From: Pristionchus mayeri
Taxonomy: Eukaryota > Nematoda > Chromadorea > Rhabditida > Neodiplogasteridae
DNA: 64,000 nt
NCBI GenBank assembly: GCA_036245805.1
Contig: BTRK01000006.1
Span: 11,812,365 to 11,876,364, forward strand
Direction of reading: 5' to 3'
This document shows, piece by piece, positions 22,107 through 31,814 of the stretch. How positions within the stretch are numbered: position 1 is the stretch's first letter; each line of letters starts with the position of its first letter. The position numbers were made by a program, and so were the translations under genes. Under the pieces are notes generated by a model. That model saw only the letters and a list, made by a program, of their open reading frames with translations, was not told the DNA's origin and did no database searches.

Positions 22107-24134
22107 CTATCTGGCTTTAGTCCACTTCATGGATAGGATTATGGCGTCTTCAGGAAGGTCGATCGGTGCCATCGTGAACTTCTGTTGCTCACGACCAATC
22201 GCGATCTCCACGCATTCGAACGAACCGTTAGCGAGCTTCTGTTAAATCAAATGAATCTATATTTTAATATTTAAAAAAAGTTCGATAATCTAAAAAAATA
22301 ACCTCATTGAGGAAGGTTCGCCAGAAGGAACGAGGGAGAGTGAAAAATTCAGTAGCTGGGAAAAAGTAGAGGATGACGTAGAGTGAGACACGAGTGATAT
22401 CCATCGATGCAAGCTGGGTGATGAATGCGGCTGAAAATGATCCACATTGATCAAATTAACCGTTCCTCGCTCCCATTTAATGAATAATTGATCGATTGCA
22501 CTATGTAAGTTAGCAATGAATAAAAAGAAATATAATAATGAGGAGATGCATTTCATTATTTCGATTTGTATAAGTTGATAGACAACAAACCCGAATCGGA
22601 GAGCCCTGACTCGCCAAGTTTGAGTTCCTTAGAGTGAGAAGCGATTTCGAGGATAGAGGGACTGAAAATAAAAAGATATAGCAATCCTCCCTCAAACAAC
22701 GCGTATTTGTTAGCAATCGTTTCATGTCAACATTGAAAAATAACCTTAAAGAAGGAGTAACACGAAAAATTAGTTCAATTAGCCACTATGTGTATGTAAT
22801 AGAAGCCAGCAGCCCGATAATGGATCACGTTATCCGAAGTTTCACAGACAGCTCTGAGGCTATTTACATACGCGCAAAGTTAATTGACAGCGCAGGGTAG
22901 CGGCTAGTTCGTTTATGTTTCACTTGCTCTTCATATTTTTCGCCTCGTTCTGGGGTAATTTGGCTACAGTTTCCCATTGCGAGAGCAATATCTTCGCGGT
23001 GGGACTCCCTAGCATCCATTCGTGTTACCCCTTCTTTAAAAATAAAAGAAAACAATATGACTTACGCGGTAGTATCATCCAGCCACATGTAACGGATATC
23101 GAAATATTCCATTACCGACTTGCGCAGAAGCTGCACGAACAAAGATAAATCAGTAGGATTATTGCAACTAATGACATCAACAAGCTCGATGGATGAAGAG
23201 AGCAGAGCGATTGCCTAAAATTTTCCTTTAATCCTGGGATAGAGAGAATACGACCCGACATCTTTTTGCCATAGCAGAAAATCGAGAACTACCCTATTTA
23301 TCGGTTAGCGCATCCAAATGTAAATGAGAATTAGACTTAGTTTTGAATCGTCTAACCTGCTGAGTAACGGAATCATCGAGATCATTCAGAAGACCCGTAT
23401 CGCTCGAATCGTTCCAATTACAGATTATTAATCCCATAGAACGGAAGATTGGAGGGATAGAGATAAATGTCCACAACTGTTGTACCATCCTGAGAATGAT
23501 CAATTGTTAAATTCACTAAATTCAAAACTGTTTCATTACAGGTTCACATATATTGTTGGCTTAGCAAAATAATTACAAACCACAAGCTGCCTCAGTTCCA
23601 CTTTCTCGAAAGCTGCTCTATTCTCCCCTTTCTTCATAAAATCGGTAACTCCAGCATAGTAATGATTGGAAATCTGGAATGGGGAATTTATGTAGAAAAA
23701 TTAACTTCAGAATAATTAAACCAGTTTCACTTTATCGAACCTGGGAGAGCCAGATCTTCGCAATTCTCACGATTGAAAAGGCGGAAGCAGACACGTTTGA
23801 GAGCTGGCCATGGAAGAGAGTCCCAACTGGAGATAATGTTGTTATTAAAATTTCTATCCTTGTAATTCTGGAGGATGAATAAATTTAACGAAATATCTGA
23901 TATTTTCCGAATAGAATTTTGATTTTTAGCAAGAAGATTACGAACGTACCACGATTTTATAAGATATTACGAAAAATAAATTTAACGAGAAATAATAGTA
24001 GTATGATAGTATTGTGTGAATATAGGAAAGAAATGAATATAGAAAAAGTACCGTTGGTTTTCCTCGAGGAGACCCTTGTTGCGTGCCTGATGTGTGTCCA
24101 CGACTTCTAGAAAACGACACTGGGACGAGAAAGC
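22107..24134 (-). pseudogene. FBL5: 5'-truncated family copy
   Basis: Exons: J 22107-22238 (KLANGSFECVEI...KFTMAPIDLPEDA), I 22303-22430, H 22591-22661, G 23066-23214, F 23357-23489, E 23581-23673, D 23741-23826, C 24052-24134. J, I, H and G are open and in phase. F is 133 nt and D is 86 nt; both break the usual length rule (multiples of 3, and 3n+1), so frameshifts are likely. Beyond C the N-terminal exons are gone and the transposon cluster begins at about 24288. FBL6, on the far side of the cluster, lacks exactly the other end, which suggests one deletion or rearrangement across this interval. Confidence 0.65.
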
Positions 24135-24287
24135 CTGAGAAGGAGAGATAAAGTGGTACGATAACACCTAATAAACGGAATATATGGAATATGCTCAATA
24201 ACAATATTATATTTAGCGATAGAGGCGGGATTGCTAACAAAAAATAGTGAAGCGGCATACAGGGAACATTAGTAGTCGAAAACAATA

Positions 24288-24860
24288 TGACGCCGTATTT
24301 CTAAGGTTCGGACAAACGTTGGCACACCAATTTTTCGAAAATATGGTTTTCGGGGTTGTTTTCGACGCTGATGACAATGGTCAGCTTCAATTTGCATAGT
24401 TGACCTCTAATAACGCGCTGCGGCGCGCTCGTAATAGACGACTTTTCCGGTTCATACTGTCGATTTCCATTAAAAGTTGCTCTAGAAACATGAAAATTGA
24501 ATTCTTGGGGTAATTTTCGATTCTCTACACGCTCAAGTACAAACCATCATCCTGAGAGATTGTATTCATTACTTTCCGCGCCGGATCAATGCTTAAACCT
24601 CAAAAGTGCAAGTCACCAATTTTAGAGCAGATACACCTTGTCCGTAGGCCAGAAAACGATTTTTGTGCAAATCTAATTCCGTGATTTGAGATATGATCAT
24701 ATGAAGTTTCTAGATCCGAAATGGACCTGTTCTTTCTATCCGCACCAAGGAACATGAGTCCTTTTGTGCTCAATTCGTCCAATGACGGAATGGCTCAATT
24801 GGTAGCGTGTTCGGCTGGCGCACGTTCATTTGTGGGTTCAAATCCTCTTTGTTATGTATC
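24288..24860 (+). mobile_element. tRNA-headed element, single half of the foldback family at 31.8 kb
   Basis: It starts GACGCCGTATTTCTAAGG and follows the same order of words as one arm of the 31815-33386 palindrome (ACGTTGGCACA, TTCGAAAATATGG, GCTGATGACAATGGTCAG, CCAGAAAACGATTTTTGTGC). Near its end is a tRNA-like segment at 24784-24851 with a good A box (TGGCTCAATTGGTAGC) and a perfect B box (GGGTTCAAATCC). It may be the unit from which the foldback arms were built. Confidence 0.5.
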
Positions 24861-25182
24861 ATACATTTATTTATTCCTTTAAATAAATACTAATCGATAC
24901 TATATGTATGCGCGGCCACGAGACGAAATACGAAATTTCAATCCCGAACCGTGTCACAATCGGTTTCCCGATTGAGTGCAATAGATCCCGGTCGTCCCTT
25001 GTTACAAACTACGGCGAGTTTATGGGATGAACCGTTATTTATTGCGTGCTGAACGAGGTAAATTAGACATAGATAAGCGGACTAATTAACTAGCACGGAA
25101 ACAAACATAAATACGACAAGAAACTAGGAGACAATATAAGAAAATAGGAAGAACTAGAATTTAAGCATGGCTGCCAACCGGA
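24861..25182. other. Unassigned stretch in transposon cluster
   Basis: AT-rich sequence followed by GATTGAGTGCAATAGATCCC. No open frame or inverted ends recognised. It may be the flank of the Polinton-like fragment. Confidence 0.2.
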
Positions 25183-25860
25183 TTGGCTGCAGAATTTAAT
25201 ACAGCATTGGCCCTACACTACCAGAACCAGCCTCGTTGTCTTCTCAGAAACAACAGCAAGCAGATAAAATTAAAGCTGAGAAGCAAGATGAAGAACGAAA
25301 GGACCAAGAAAAACGAAAGAAACAAAAGCAGGATGAAGACAGGAAGAAGAAAGAAGAGGAGTCGAGACGGAAGGAAGCTGAGAGGGAGAAAGAAGAAGAA
25401 CGAAAGAAGGAGGAACAGAGGAAAGCTGAAGCAGCTGTTGCAGAGGAGAAGCGAAAGAAGGAGCAGAAGGCGACACAGGAGAGGCTTCGTTTAGCAGAAC
25501 CACACCATCAACTCGAACCGATCGTTTCTGTTTCGCAGGAAGAGCTGGAAAAGTTGGGTGGTACACCAGCGCAACCTCTTCCAACTCATGTTGTGTTTTA
25601 CTATGATGATCGAGTAGGTAGAATGGTTGTCGACCTCAACTATAACGTTGCAAAACTTGAACTCCACCCCGAAATAGCGTACATGTGTGGATTTTCAACT
25701 GAAACTCTCCATGATAGTACAGCCGGTGAATTCCCCCCAGAATGCACTAACGGCAAGAGTCTGTTTTCCTTTTCAGTGATATTTGTGATTTCTCAGTATG
25801 TGGTCACCAGAAGACCAATCTTCTTAGAGTCATACCCTGCCTGAATGCTCAAAACGACAC
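25183..25860 (+). mobile_element. Polinton/Maverick-like fragment: broken capsid-associated protein ORF
   Basis: The frame at 25236-25844 has about 85 residues of Lys/Glu-rich, probably coiled-coil sequence. It is followed by a folded-looking region with LELHPEIAYMCGFSTETL and GEFPPE. The block leading to LHP-x-x-AY-x-x-GF and PP resembles the minor-capsid (penton-like) protein family known in C. elegans as F54H12.2-like and found in Polintons. After NGKSLFSFS the expected continuation lies in another frame, so the ORF is frameshifted; the first 20 residues also seem to come from a different frame. No polymerase, integrase or long terminal repeats are visible. It is an old, dead fragment. Confidence 0.45.
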
Positions 25861-26603
25861 AGTATCGCAGAGTTTCTTGCAAACCAACCTTTTTACATCT
25901 TCACACCCCATACTTTCTTTCAATTTTAAACACTGCTTTCACTATTTATTTATCTTTTTCACTTCCTAATACATTCCTTTTTTTACTCTATTTGTTCACT
26001 GATGTGACACCGTTAGGGCTTGGCGAAATGGAGTTTTCTCCGCTATTGTTGCCAGCCCTTTACCCCATTTCGTCCCCTCCCTCGCAACTTCTAGGCCTCT
26101 CGTAGGCGAATTGCGTTTGGGAGTGGGTGTTGTTCTTTGAACAACAAACAACTTTCTACTATTCTATTGTATTGTATTCTATTCTATATTATTAAAATTA
26201 TAAAAAATTTTCTTACTATTTCTCATAATAATATTAAAACAATTTTTTAGCATTGTTATCACCTATATTAAAACACATACATTCTTTCACATTTCTTGCT
26301 ATAACTCCGTCATCATTAATTTTCTCGACAACTCGGCAAGCCGTAGCATAATACTTCACTATTTCAAGAAAGGACCGGTGTTTCAACTTCCCTTCGATCC
26401 CATAACTCTCGACCTCCATCCGGGAATGAGTTCCCATAAACACCAACACCCTTCTCACAATTCATTCTTCAAAAACTCCGCGCATAGGCCTTGTCTTGCC
26501 TCTTGCAACTTAATTCATTACACTTCCTATCATTGTTTCTTCAATAAGTATTGCCCATAATATTTTTATATAAATACCCTCATATATTAATGTCAACATC
26601 CGT
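25861..26603. other. AT-rich stretch between transposon fragments
   Basis: No supportable gene. One block, GGCTTGGCGAAATGGAG...CCCCATTTCGTC...CCTCTCGTAGG, is partly self-complementary. The rest is low-complexity TATT and TTCTATTGTATTG sequence. Confidence 0.25.
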
Positions 26604-27066
26604 AATCTTTAGATTCAAACTGGCTTTGGCTGCAGCGATTGTCGTCTCTTCTGACCCATAGGTCGGCGGAGAGGAGGCGGCAGAGCAGTCATGTCAGAAT
26701 CATATGGTTCTCCCACCATAGAGGGGTCACGCCATGGTGGCAGTCCCACCGAATGTCCGTCGATCGACATCATAGTAAGGGATGGGCATCCCTCATACAG
26801 CCCGCTAAAAACACAGAAAACGCATCCAAATTCATTCATTCTTCTAGATTCGTTAAGCGAGAGTGTGCGGGCTGTATGAGGGATGCCCATCCCTTACTAT
26901 GAAGTCGATCGACGGACATTCGGTGGGACTGCCACCATGGCGTGACCCCTCTATGGCGGGAGAACCATATGATTCTGACATGACTGCTCTGCCGCCTCCT
27001 CTCCGCCGACCTATGGGTTAGAAGAGACGACAATCGCTGCAGCCAAAGCCAGTTTGAATCTAAAGC
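26604..27066. mobile_element. Palindromic element with a captured terminal exon in both arms
   Basis: Arms of about 195 bp at 26607-26805 and 26866-27063 are near-perfect inverted copies (CAGTTTGAATCTAAAG at one end, its complement at the other) around a 60 bp loop. The left arm on the minus strand has TTTTTAG as acceptor, then about 60 open codons (GLYEGCPSLTMM..., LPPWRDPSM, TALPPPLRRPMG, QSLQPKPV) and a stop. This looks like the last exon of a proline-rich host protein. The right arm encodes the same on the plus strand, but has a TAG where the left arm has CAG after PMG. The loop contains the last bases of an intron. Confidence 0.55.
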
Positions 27067-27738
27067 AATCTCGTCACTCTTGGGGAACATACTTCTCATA
27101 CCGGTCGTCCCTGTGGGCAAAAGCGGTGTCGAATTTGTCCTAAGAACAATTTTAAAATAGGAGTGACTAGCAACATCACTAATGATGTTTTTCTTACCAA
27201 CAAAAAAGAAGATGATCACTGCATGACTAAAAATGTAGTATATTTAATAACCTGTACTGTTTGTGGCATACAGTATGTTGGTGAGACTACCCAAGCATTG
27301 AAAAGTAGAATCTCTCAACACAGCTATTCGTTCGAGAAAGATCATCTTCATACATTCCTCAGTAAGCACTTCAAAGAGGCATCTCATAATAGACATTCAT
27401 TCACTGTAGATATTCTAGATCATGGAAAAGATAAACCTGAACTTCTCCAGAAAGAGCTAATGTGGATTAAAGCATTAAATACAGCATACCCCCTCGGCCT
27501 CAATGATTCCATCAAACACTTTGGATATATCTCGGAAGGAATAAACCCTCTCGAAAAATCCTCTCACCCTTATCAGACATTTCCAATTTCTGAACTCCCC
27601 AGAAATCGTAGAGGAAAAAGAAAGCGAATCAGAAGAAAACCTGCATTTAAGTGCAAACTTTCAACATCTGAAATTGTTGACAAGATTGAGAGTATAGAAA
27701 AGAGTATAGACCTTCGTAAGCGTATTCACCGTCGATGA
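27067..27738 (+). mobile_element. GIY-YIG endonuclease ORF, retroelement type
   Basis: An open frame from about 27067 to the stop at 27736-27738. A cysteine cluster (CGQKRCRIC) is followed by NVVYLITC and YVGET (the two GIY-YIG strands), LKSRISQH (the conserved Arg) and ELMWIKALN (the catalytic Glu helix), then a basic tail with RRGKRKRIRRKP. This order, with a cysteine motif before the nuclease, is that of the C-terminal endonuclease of Penelope-like elements. The 5' part is cut off by the palindrome at 26604-27066. The RT that follows is of another type, so the two need not be one element. Confidence 0.55.
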
Positions 27739-27759
27739 CGGTAAACTGCCCAATACTGG

Positions 27760-29247
27760 AGCCCTACCTCAGCTTGGTACATACGAAGAACCCCAATTTC
27801 TTAGACATGAAATCTGCGACATCGAGAAATGGAAACGCTCCTCCTGTAAAACCCCAGAGAACATTGATCTCACCTTCATAAAACGAATTGCCGTACCAAT
27901 TTCCGAAGCCCTCGAAATCATCTTTAGGAACTCCTACCAATCTGGGACCGTTCCCTCACATTGGCGACATTCCATCGTAACCCCCGTTAAGAAATCACCC
28001 CCCTTCTCCAATCCCCTAAATTACAGACCCATCTCAATGACCTCTTTCTTCTGCCGAGTCTTTGAGCGAATTTTGTGCAAATCCATTATCACCCATTGTG
28101 AGCAATTAGAAATTTTCCCCGATGAGCAATATGGATTCCGCAAGAAACGGTCGCGTGAGCTCCAAATGCTAGAAGTTCTTGAACACTGGACATCCTCGAT
28201 TAGTGATGGGAAACCAGTTGACGTTATCTACTTTGATTTCGCGAAAGCTTTTGATAGAGTCTCCCACCCCAAGCTAAAACTCAAGCTTAGCACAATAGGT
28301 CTCTCAGAAAATACAATCAAATGGTTTACAGGATATCTCACAGATAGATCATTCCAAGTGCGAGTAAAAGATCTGCTCTCTACATCAATGCCTGTAACTA
28401 GCGGCGTCCCACAGGGCTCAGTCATTGGTTCCTTACTTTTCCTTATTTACACTTCAACCATGGCGTAGTTGCAAGAATGTATGCTGATGATATAAAAATA
28501 TATCGGTCCTTTAGGAAGGGAAATTCATCTGCCCCATTACAAGCTGCGATTGACACTATCGTGCACTGGTCAGAAAAATGGCAACTTCCTCTTGCTGCAC
28601 ATAAGTGCAACTCATTGCACCTAGGCAGAGCAAATACAATGCGAACATATACCATAGGAACCAGTACTCTGGAACAAAAACAAACAGTGAAAGACCTCGG
28701 TTTTGTGATCCAGAAAAACCTCTCTTTCTCCGATCATTGCACTACCATATCCATTAAGGCCAAAACTACCTGTCACACTATCCTAAGAGCTTTACGAACC
28801 AAAAATATAGAAGTACTTCTCAAAACGTACTCAATGTACATCAGACCGATTTTAGAAAGCGCTTCCTCCGTCTTCAACCCTTACCAAAACAAGGATAAAA
28901 AGGAACTCGAAAAGGTACAAAACTACTTCACGCGACGCTTATTTATGCGCTGTTTTGATCATACTTGGGAAAATATGCCTACCGCTTTCGACCGCAATAA
29001 GAAACTAGGCATTGAGTCCCTAGAGAAGCGTAGAATAACGATTGATGTAAGAGTAGCCACAAATCTCATACGAGGCAAATATAGTATATCCAACCGAAAA
29101 CAACATTATTTCAAAATTTACTACACGCGAAACGGCATGAACTTCAACAACCCTGGATCGAATCATAACTACAGACACAATAGCTTCTTTCCAAGAGCGG
29201 CAAGGCTTTTAGTAAACACCGAGAATGAAACCAGTTCCCCTGAATAG
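27760..29247 (+). mobile_element. CR1/jockey-like LINE reverse transcriptase, frameshifted
   Basis: A reading frame from about 27770 leads into NPLNYRPISMTS, then IYFDFAKAFDRVSHP (motif A), TSGVPQGSVIGSLLF (motif B) and, after a small deletion with frameshift at about 28455-28475, MYADDIKIYR (motif C). The rest of the domain continues to the stop at 29245-29247 with KDLGFVIQ, MYIRPILESASSVFNP and KVQNYFTRR. Endonuclease and ORF1 are absent. Internal coordinates are well supported; the clade is inferred from the motif spelling. Confidence 0.75.
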
Positions 29248-29340
29248 GTCCTCCTGACTCCATGACCCTTTTATCCTGTCATTAACCAGTGATTCTCATC
29301 GTCATTCATTTTCCTGTTCTATTTTTAATGTTATCTCACG

Positions 29341-30064
29341 TTATTTCGTACGAAATAGCATAAATATATATATAAAGAAATATCGTAACGTATGTCTGTC
29401 TGTCTGTCTGTCACGCTTTTTCTTCAAATCGCTCTAATTTAGCTCAAAATCATCCTATGTGCTTGGGACCTTGATCATATATGAACTCACTTGACGAGCA
29501 CTTTCAAAATTTGATCTTTGATCTTTGAATTTTGATCGTTTTCTTCAAATCGCTATAACTTGGCTCAAAACCATCCTATACCGCTAAGACCTTGACCGTT
29601 GGCATCCCCACGATGAGCACTTTCAAAATTAAAACTTGATCTTTGATTTTTTTTGTTCAAATCGCTCTAACTCGGCTCAAACACGTCCGTGTGACGTCGG
29701 ACCTTGACAGTTGGTATTCCCACGTCGAGCACTTTCAGCGCAACACATAATATGGTTCATTTTACCAAATCGCAGAAAACTCAAATGCACGCTGTGCACC
29801 ATCCACCACACCATGCTAACCTGCTCTCACCCCCCCCCCCCAGAGCGTAAGCGTTGTGAAAGGCTCGTGAGGCCGAGGGTGATTCGAAAAAGTTCGAACA
29901 AGTTGGGATGGGACTTCGCCCCATACCAACTTTTTCGAATTGCCCGAGGCTTCGCGAGCCTTTTACAACGTTTCAAGCAGGCCAGTCGCGTCCAATTTTT
30001 ATCCTTAAAACACAACCCCGCGAAACACGGACCGAAGGTCGCTACGACCGAAGGTCGCTAGCTA
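29341..30064 (+). mobile_element. Helitron-like non-autonomous element with internal tandem repeats
   Basis: The left part has an AT run (ATAAATATATATATAAAG) followed by a (GTCT)n tract, as in the 5' end of many Helitrons. Three units of about 115-121 bp follow, starting at about 29422, 29543 and 29656, each with TTCAAATCGCT(C/A)TAA and GACCTTGA and GAGCACTTTCA. A hairpin at 29843-29978 (GGCTCG...CGAGCC arms) precedes ACCGAAGGTCGCTAGCTAG and host T at 30065. The 3' CTAG^T fits a Helitron; the exact 5' TC was not found. Confidence 0.4.
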
Positions 30065-30336
30065 GTTTTAAGACCTTTCCTATGCCAAGTCATGATCAAA
30101 CAAATAAATTATACTATATTTCCCTCCAGGCCCACCAAATGTTCCTTTAAATGAAATACCACTAAGTATCCCCAATTAGCGCATATTCAAATCTGGGTTC
30201 GATATGATCGAGGAAAGAAAGAGGCATGTTGTTCCGTTTGAGTGATCAATAATTAATCCTAGCACTCATAAAATATAAATCAATGGGACAAGTGAAGCAC
30301 TTTGTGAGAATTGTGTTATAATGTATTGTCAAACTA

Positions 30337-30883
30337 TTAGGTTGGTACAAAAGTTTCGCTTCAAGGCATTTTTCAACTTTTCTCGTAAATACGTCCCTTC
30401 TGCCAAAAAATACTTTGGCATTATTTGACGCAGTATTGGAGTACCACAACCATTGGTTTATATCGAATTGATCTACAGTCAATCTTCGGAAAAATAATAT
30501 TAACCGAAAATTTGCAAAATTCCCGTTTTTGGGTATTCGCCAAAAACCATCATAGAATTTAATTGAAAGGCATCCCACTTTCGATCTTTTAAAAAAACTA
30601 ATTAATAACAGTTGCTGCTTCTAACGAACCCTTGAAATGGTGATTTCGTAATCTCGCGGAAATCTTATGACGAGGAAAATACCGATTTCGTCGATCAAAT
30701 TTCAAGATCAGCACTTTATAAAGTGTGGCTCTGAGAGGGACATTGAATATGTATCATAAGGGGCGATATGTAAAGTATACATACATTAATATAATAAGAA
30801 ACCAAAGATCAAGATTGCTCAAGACCGACGCAAGATATAGGCAAAGGAATTAATTTCGAAGCGAAACTTTTGCACCAACCTGA
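30337..30883. mobile_element. Mariner-family relic with TTAGGTTGG ends
   Basis: It is flanked by TA. The left end is TTAGGTTGGTACAAAAGTTT and the right end is the complement of AGGTTGGTGCAAAAG, which is the classic mariner terminus. The interior is AT-rich with no intact transposase. A partial second copy lies at 43872-44215. Confidence 0.7.
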
Positions 30884-30889
30884 TAGTTT

Positions 30890-31140
30890 TTCAGAGGAAT
30901 AAAAACTTCGTGTTCCATTACAGGAAAAATATTTTATACGAAAACGTGTCAGTGTCGAAAACGGGTCACTAAAGTAAGTAAAACCTAAACTGTTGTTATA
31001 ATTCGGGGAGCGCAGCTGAAGCAGTTTCCTTGTTTTTTTATTGAATAATGTTTGCTCTATTTAATAGTTTTGACATTTGCGACACAATATCAATTCGGTG
31101 AATTTTATGTTCCTCCAAAAAAAACTTTTGAAACACCCCA
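30890..31140. mobile_element. Second mariner-like relic
   Basis: It ends in TTTTGAAACACCCCAAT, similar to the termini of the 10743-11901 element and to sequence inside the palindrome near 38900. The left boundary is unclear and no coding frame was seen. Confidence 0.35.
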
Positions 31141-31354
31141 ATAATATGATTTCAAAAGATGATAGAAAAATCAATTGATCACTTACGCGGAAGTTTGATC
31201 TAGTCCCTTGATATTTATATAGAGAGTGTCCATGGTAGAACCTCGCAGCAGTTGAGAGGACAGCAAAAGATCAGCAGGAGAGAACTCGGCATCTCTATCG
31301 AGAACGACATCCTTGACGGGTCCAGAAAGCAGACCGCGCACCTATGGAATACAC

Positions 31355-31761
31355 TAGGGTTGGCAGAATGAATCTCTACGTGCGAATCATCAAGTGAAAT
31401 ACAGATGGGGATGAATCTTTTCAAGGGAACAAGCTCACACAAATATTATCTTGATACTGAAACATAGTTGACAGAACCCATGTGACGCAAAATTCATTCG
31501 AAATTCTAGTTTTACCAACGGCTGAAACATAACCTAGAATTTTTAAAACGAAGGGCACAAATATTTTTACAAATATATTAATATCCGAAATCATTTGCTG
31601 AAAATGTTTTGACAGAACACGCTCGAAAAACAAATTTTTCCTTCGAAATACGAATCAAATGAATCTCGATTCAAACGAATCGATTCAATTGAATCTTTCG
31701 ATCGGGAGATTCAATTAGGAAAGATTCGAGATTCAATGAAAGATTCATATTGCCAACCCTA
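31355..31761. mobile_element. hAT-like MITE with 8-bp target duplication
   Basis: GAATACAC occurs directly before (31347-31354) and after (31762-31769) the element. The ends are TAGGGTTGGCA and TGCCAACCCTA. An 8-bp duplication and short ends fit the hAT superfamily. The interior is AT-rich with many GATTCA words. Confidence 0.65.
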
Positions 31762-31814
31762 GAATACACATTAAAAATACAAAAGAGATGGAGAGGGAAT
31801 CATCCACGTTCTTT

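Noticed and set aside
24784..24851. Functional tRNA gene
   Set aside because: A and B boxes are good, but the acceptor stem does not pair and the segment is embedded in a repeated element.
29401..29745. CRISPR-like array
   Set aside because: Units are ~115 bp, diverged and without unique spacers; the genome is eukaryotic.
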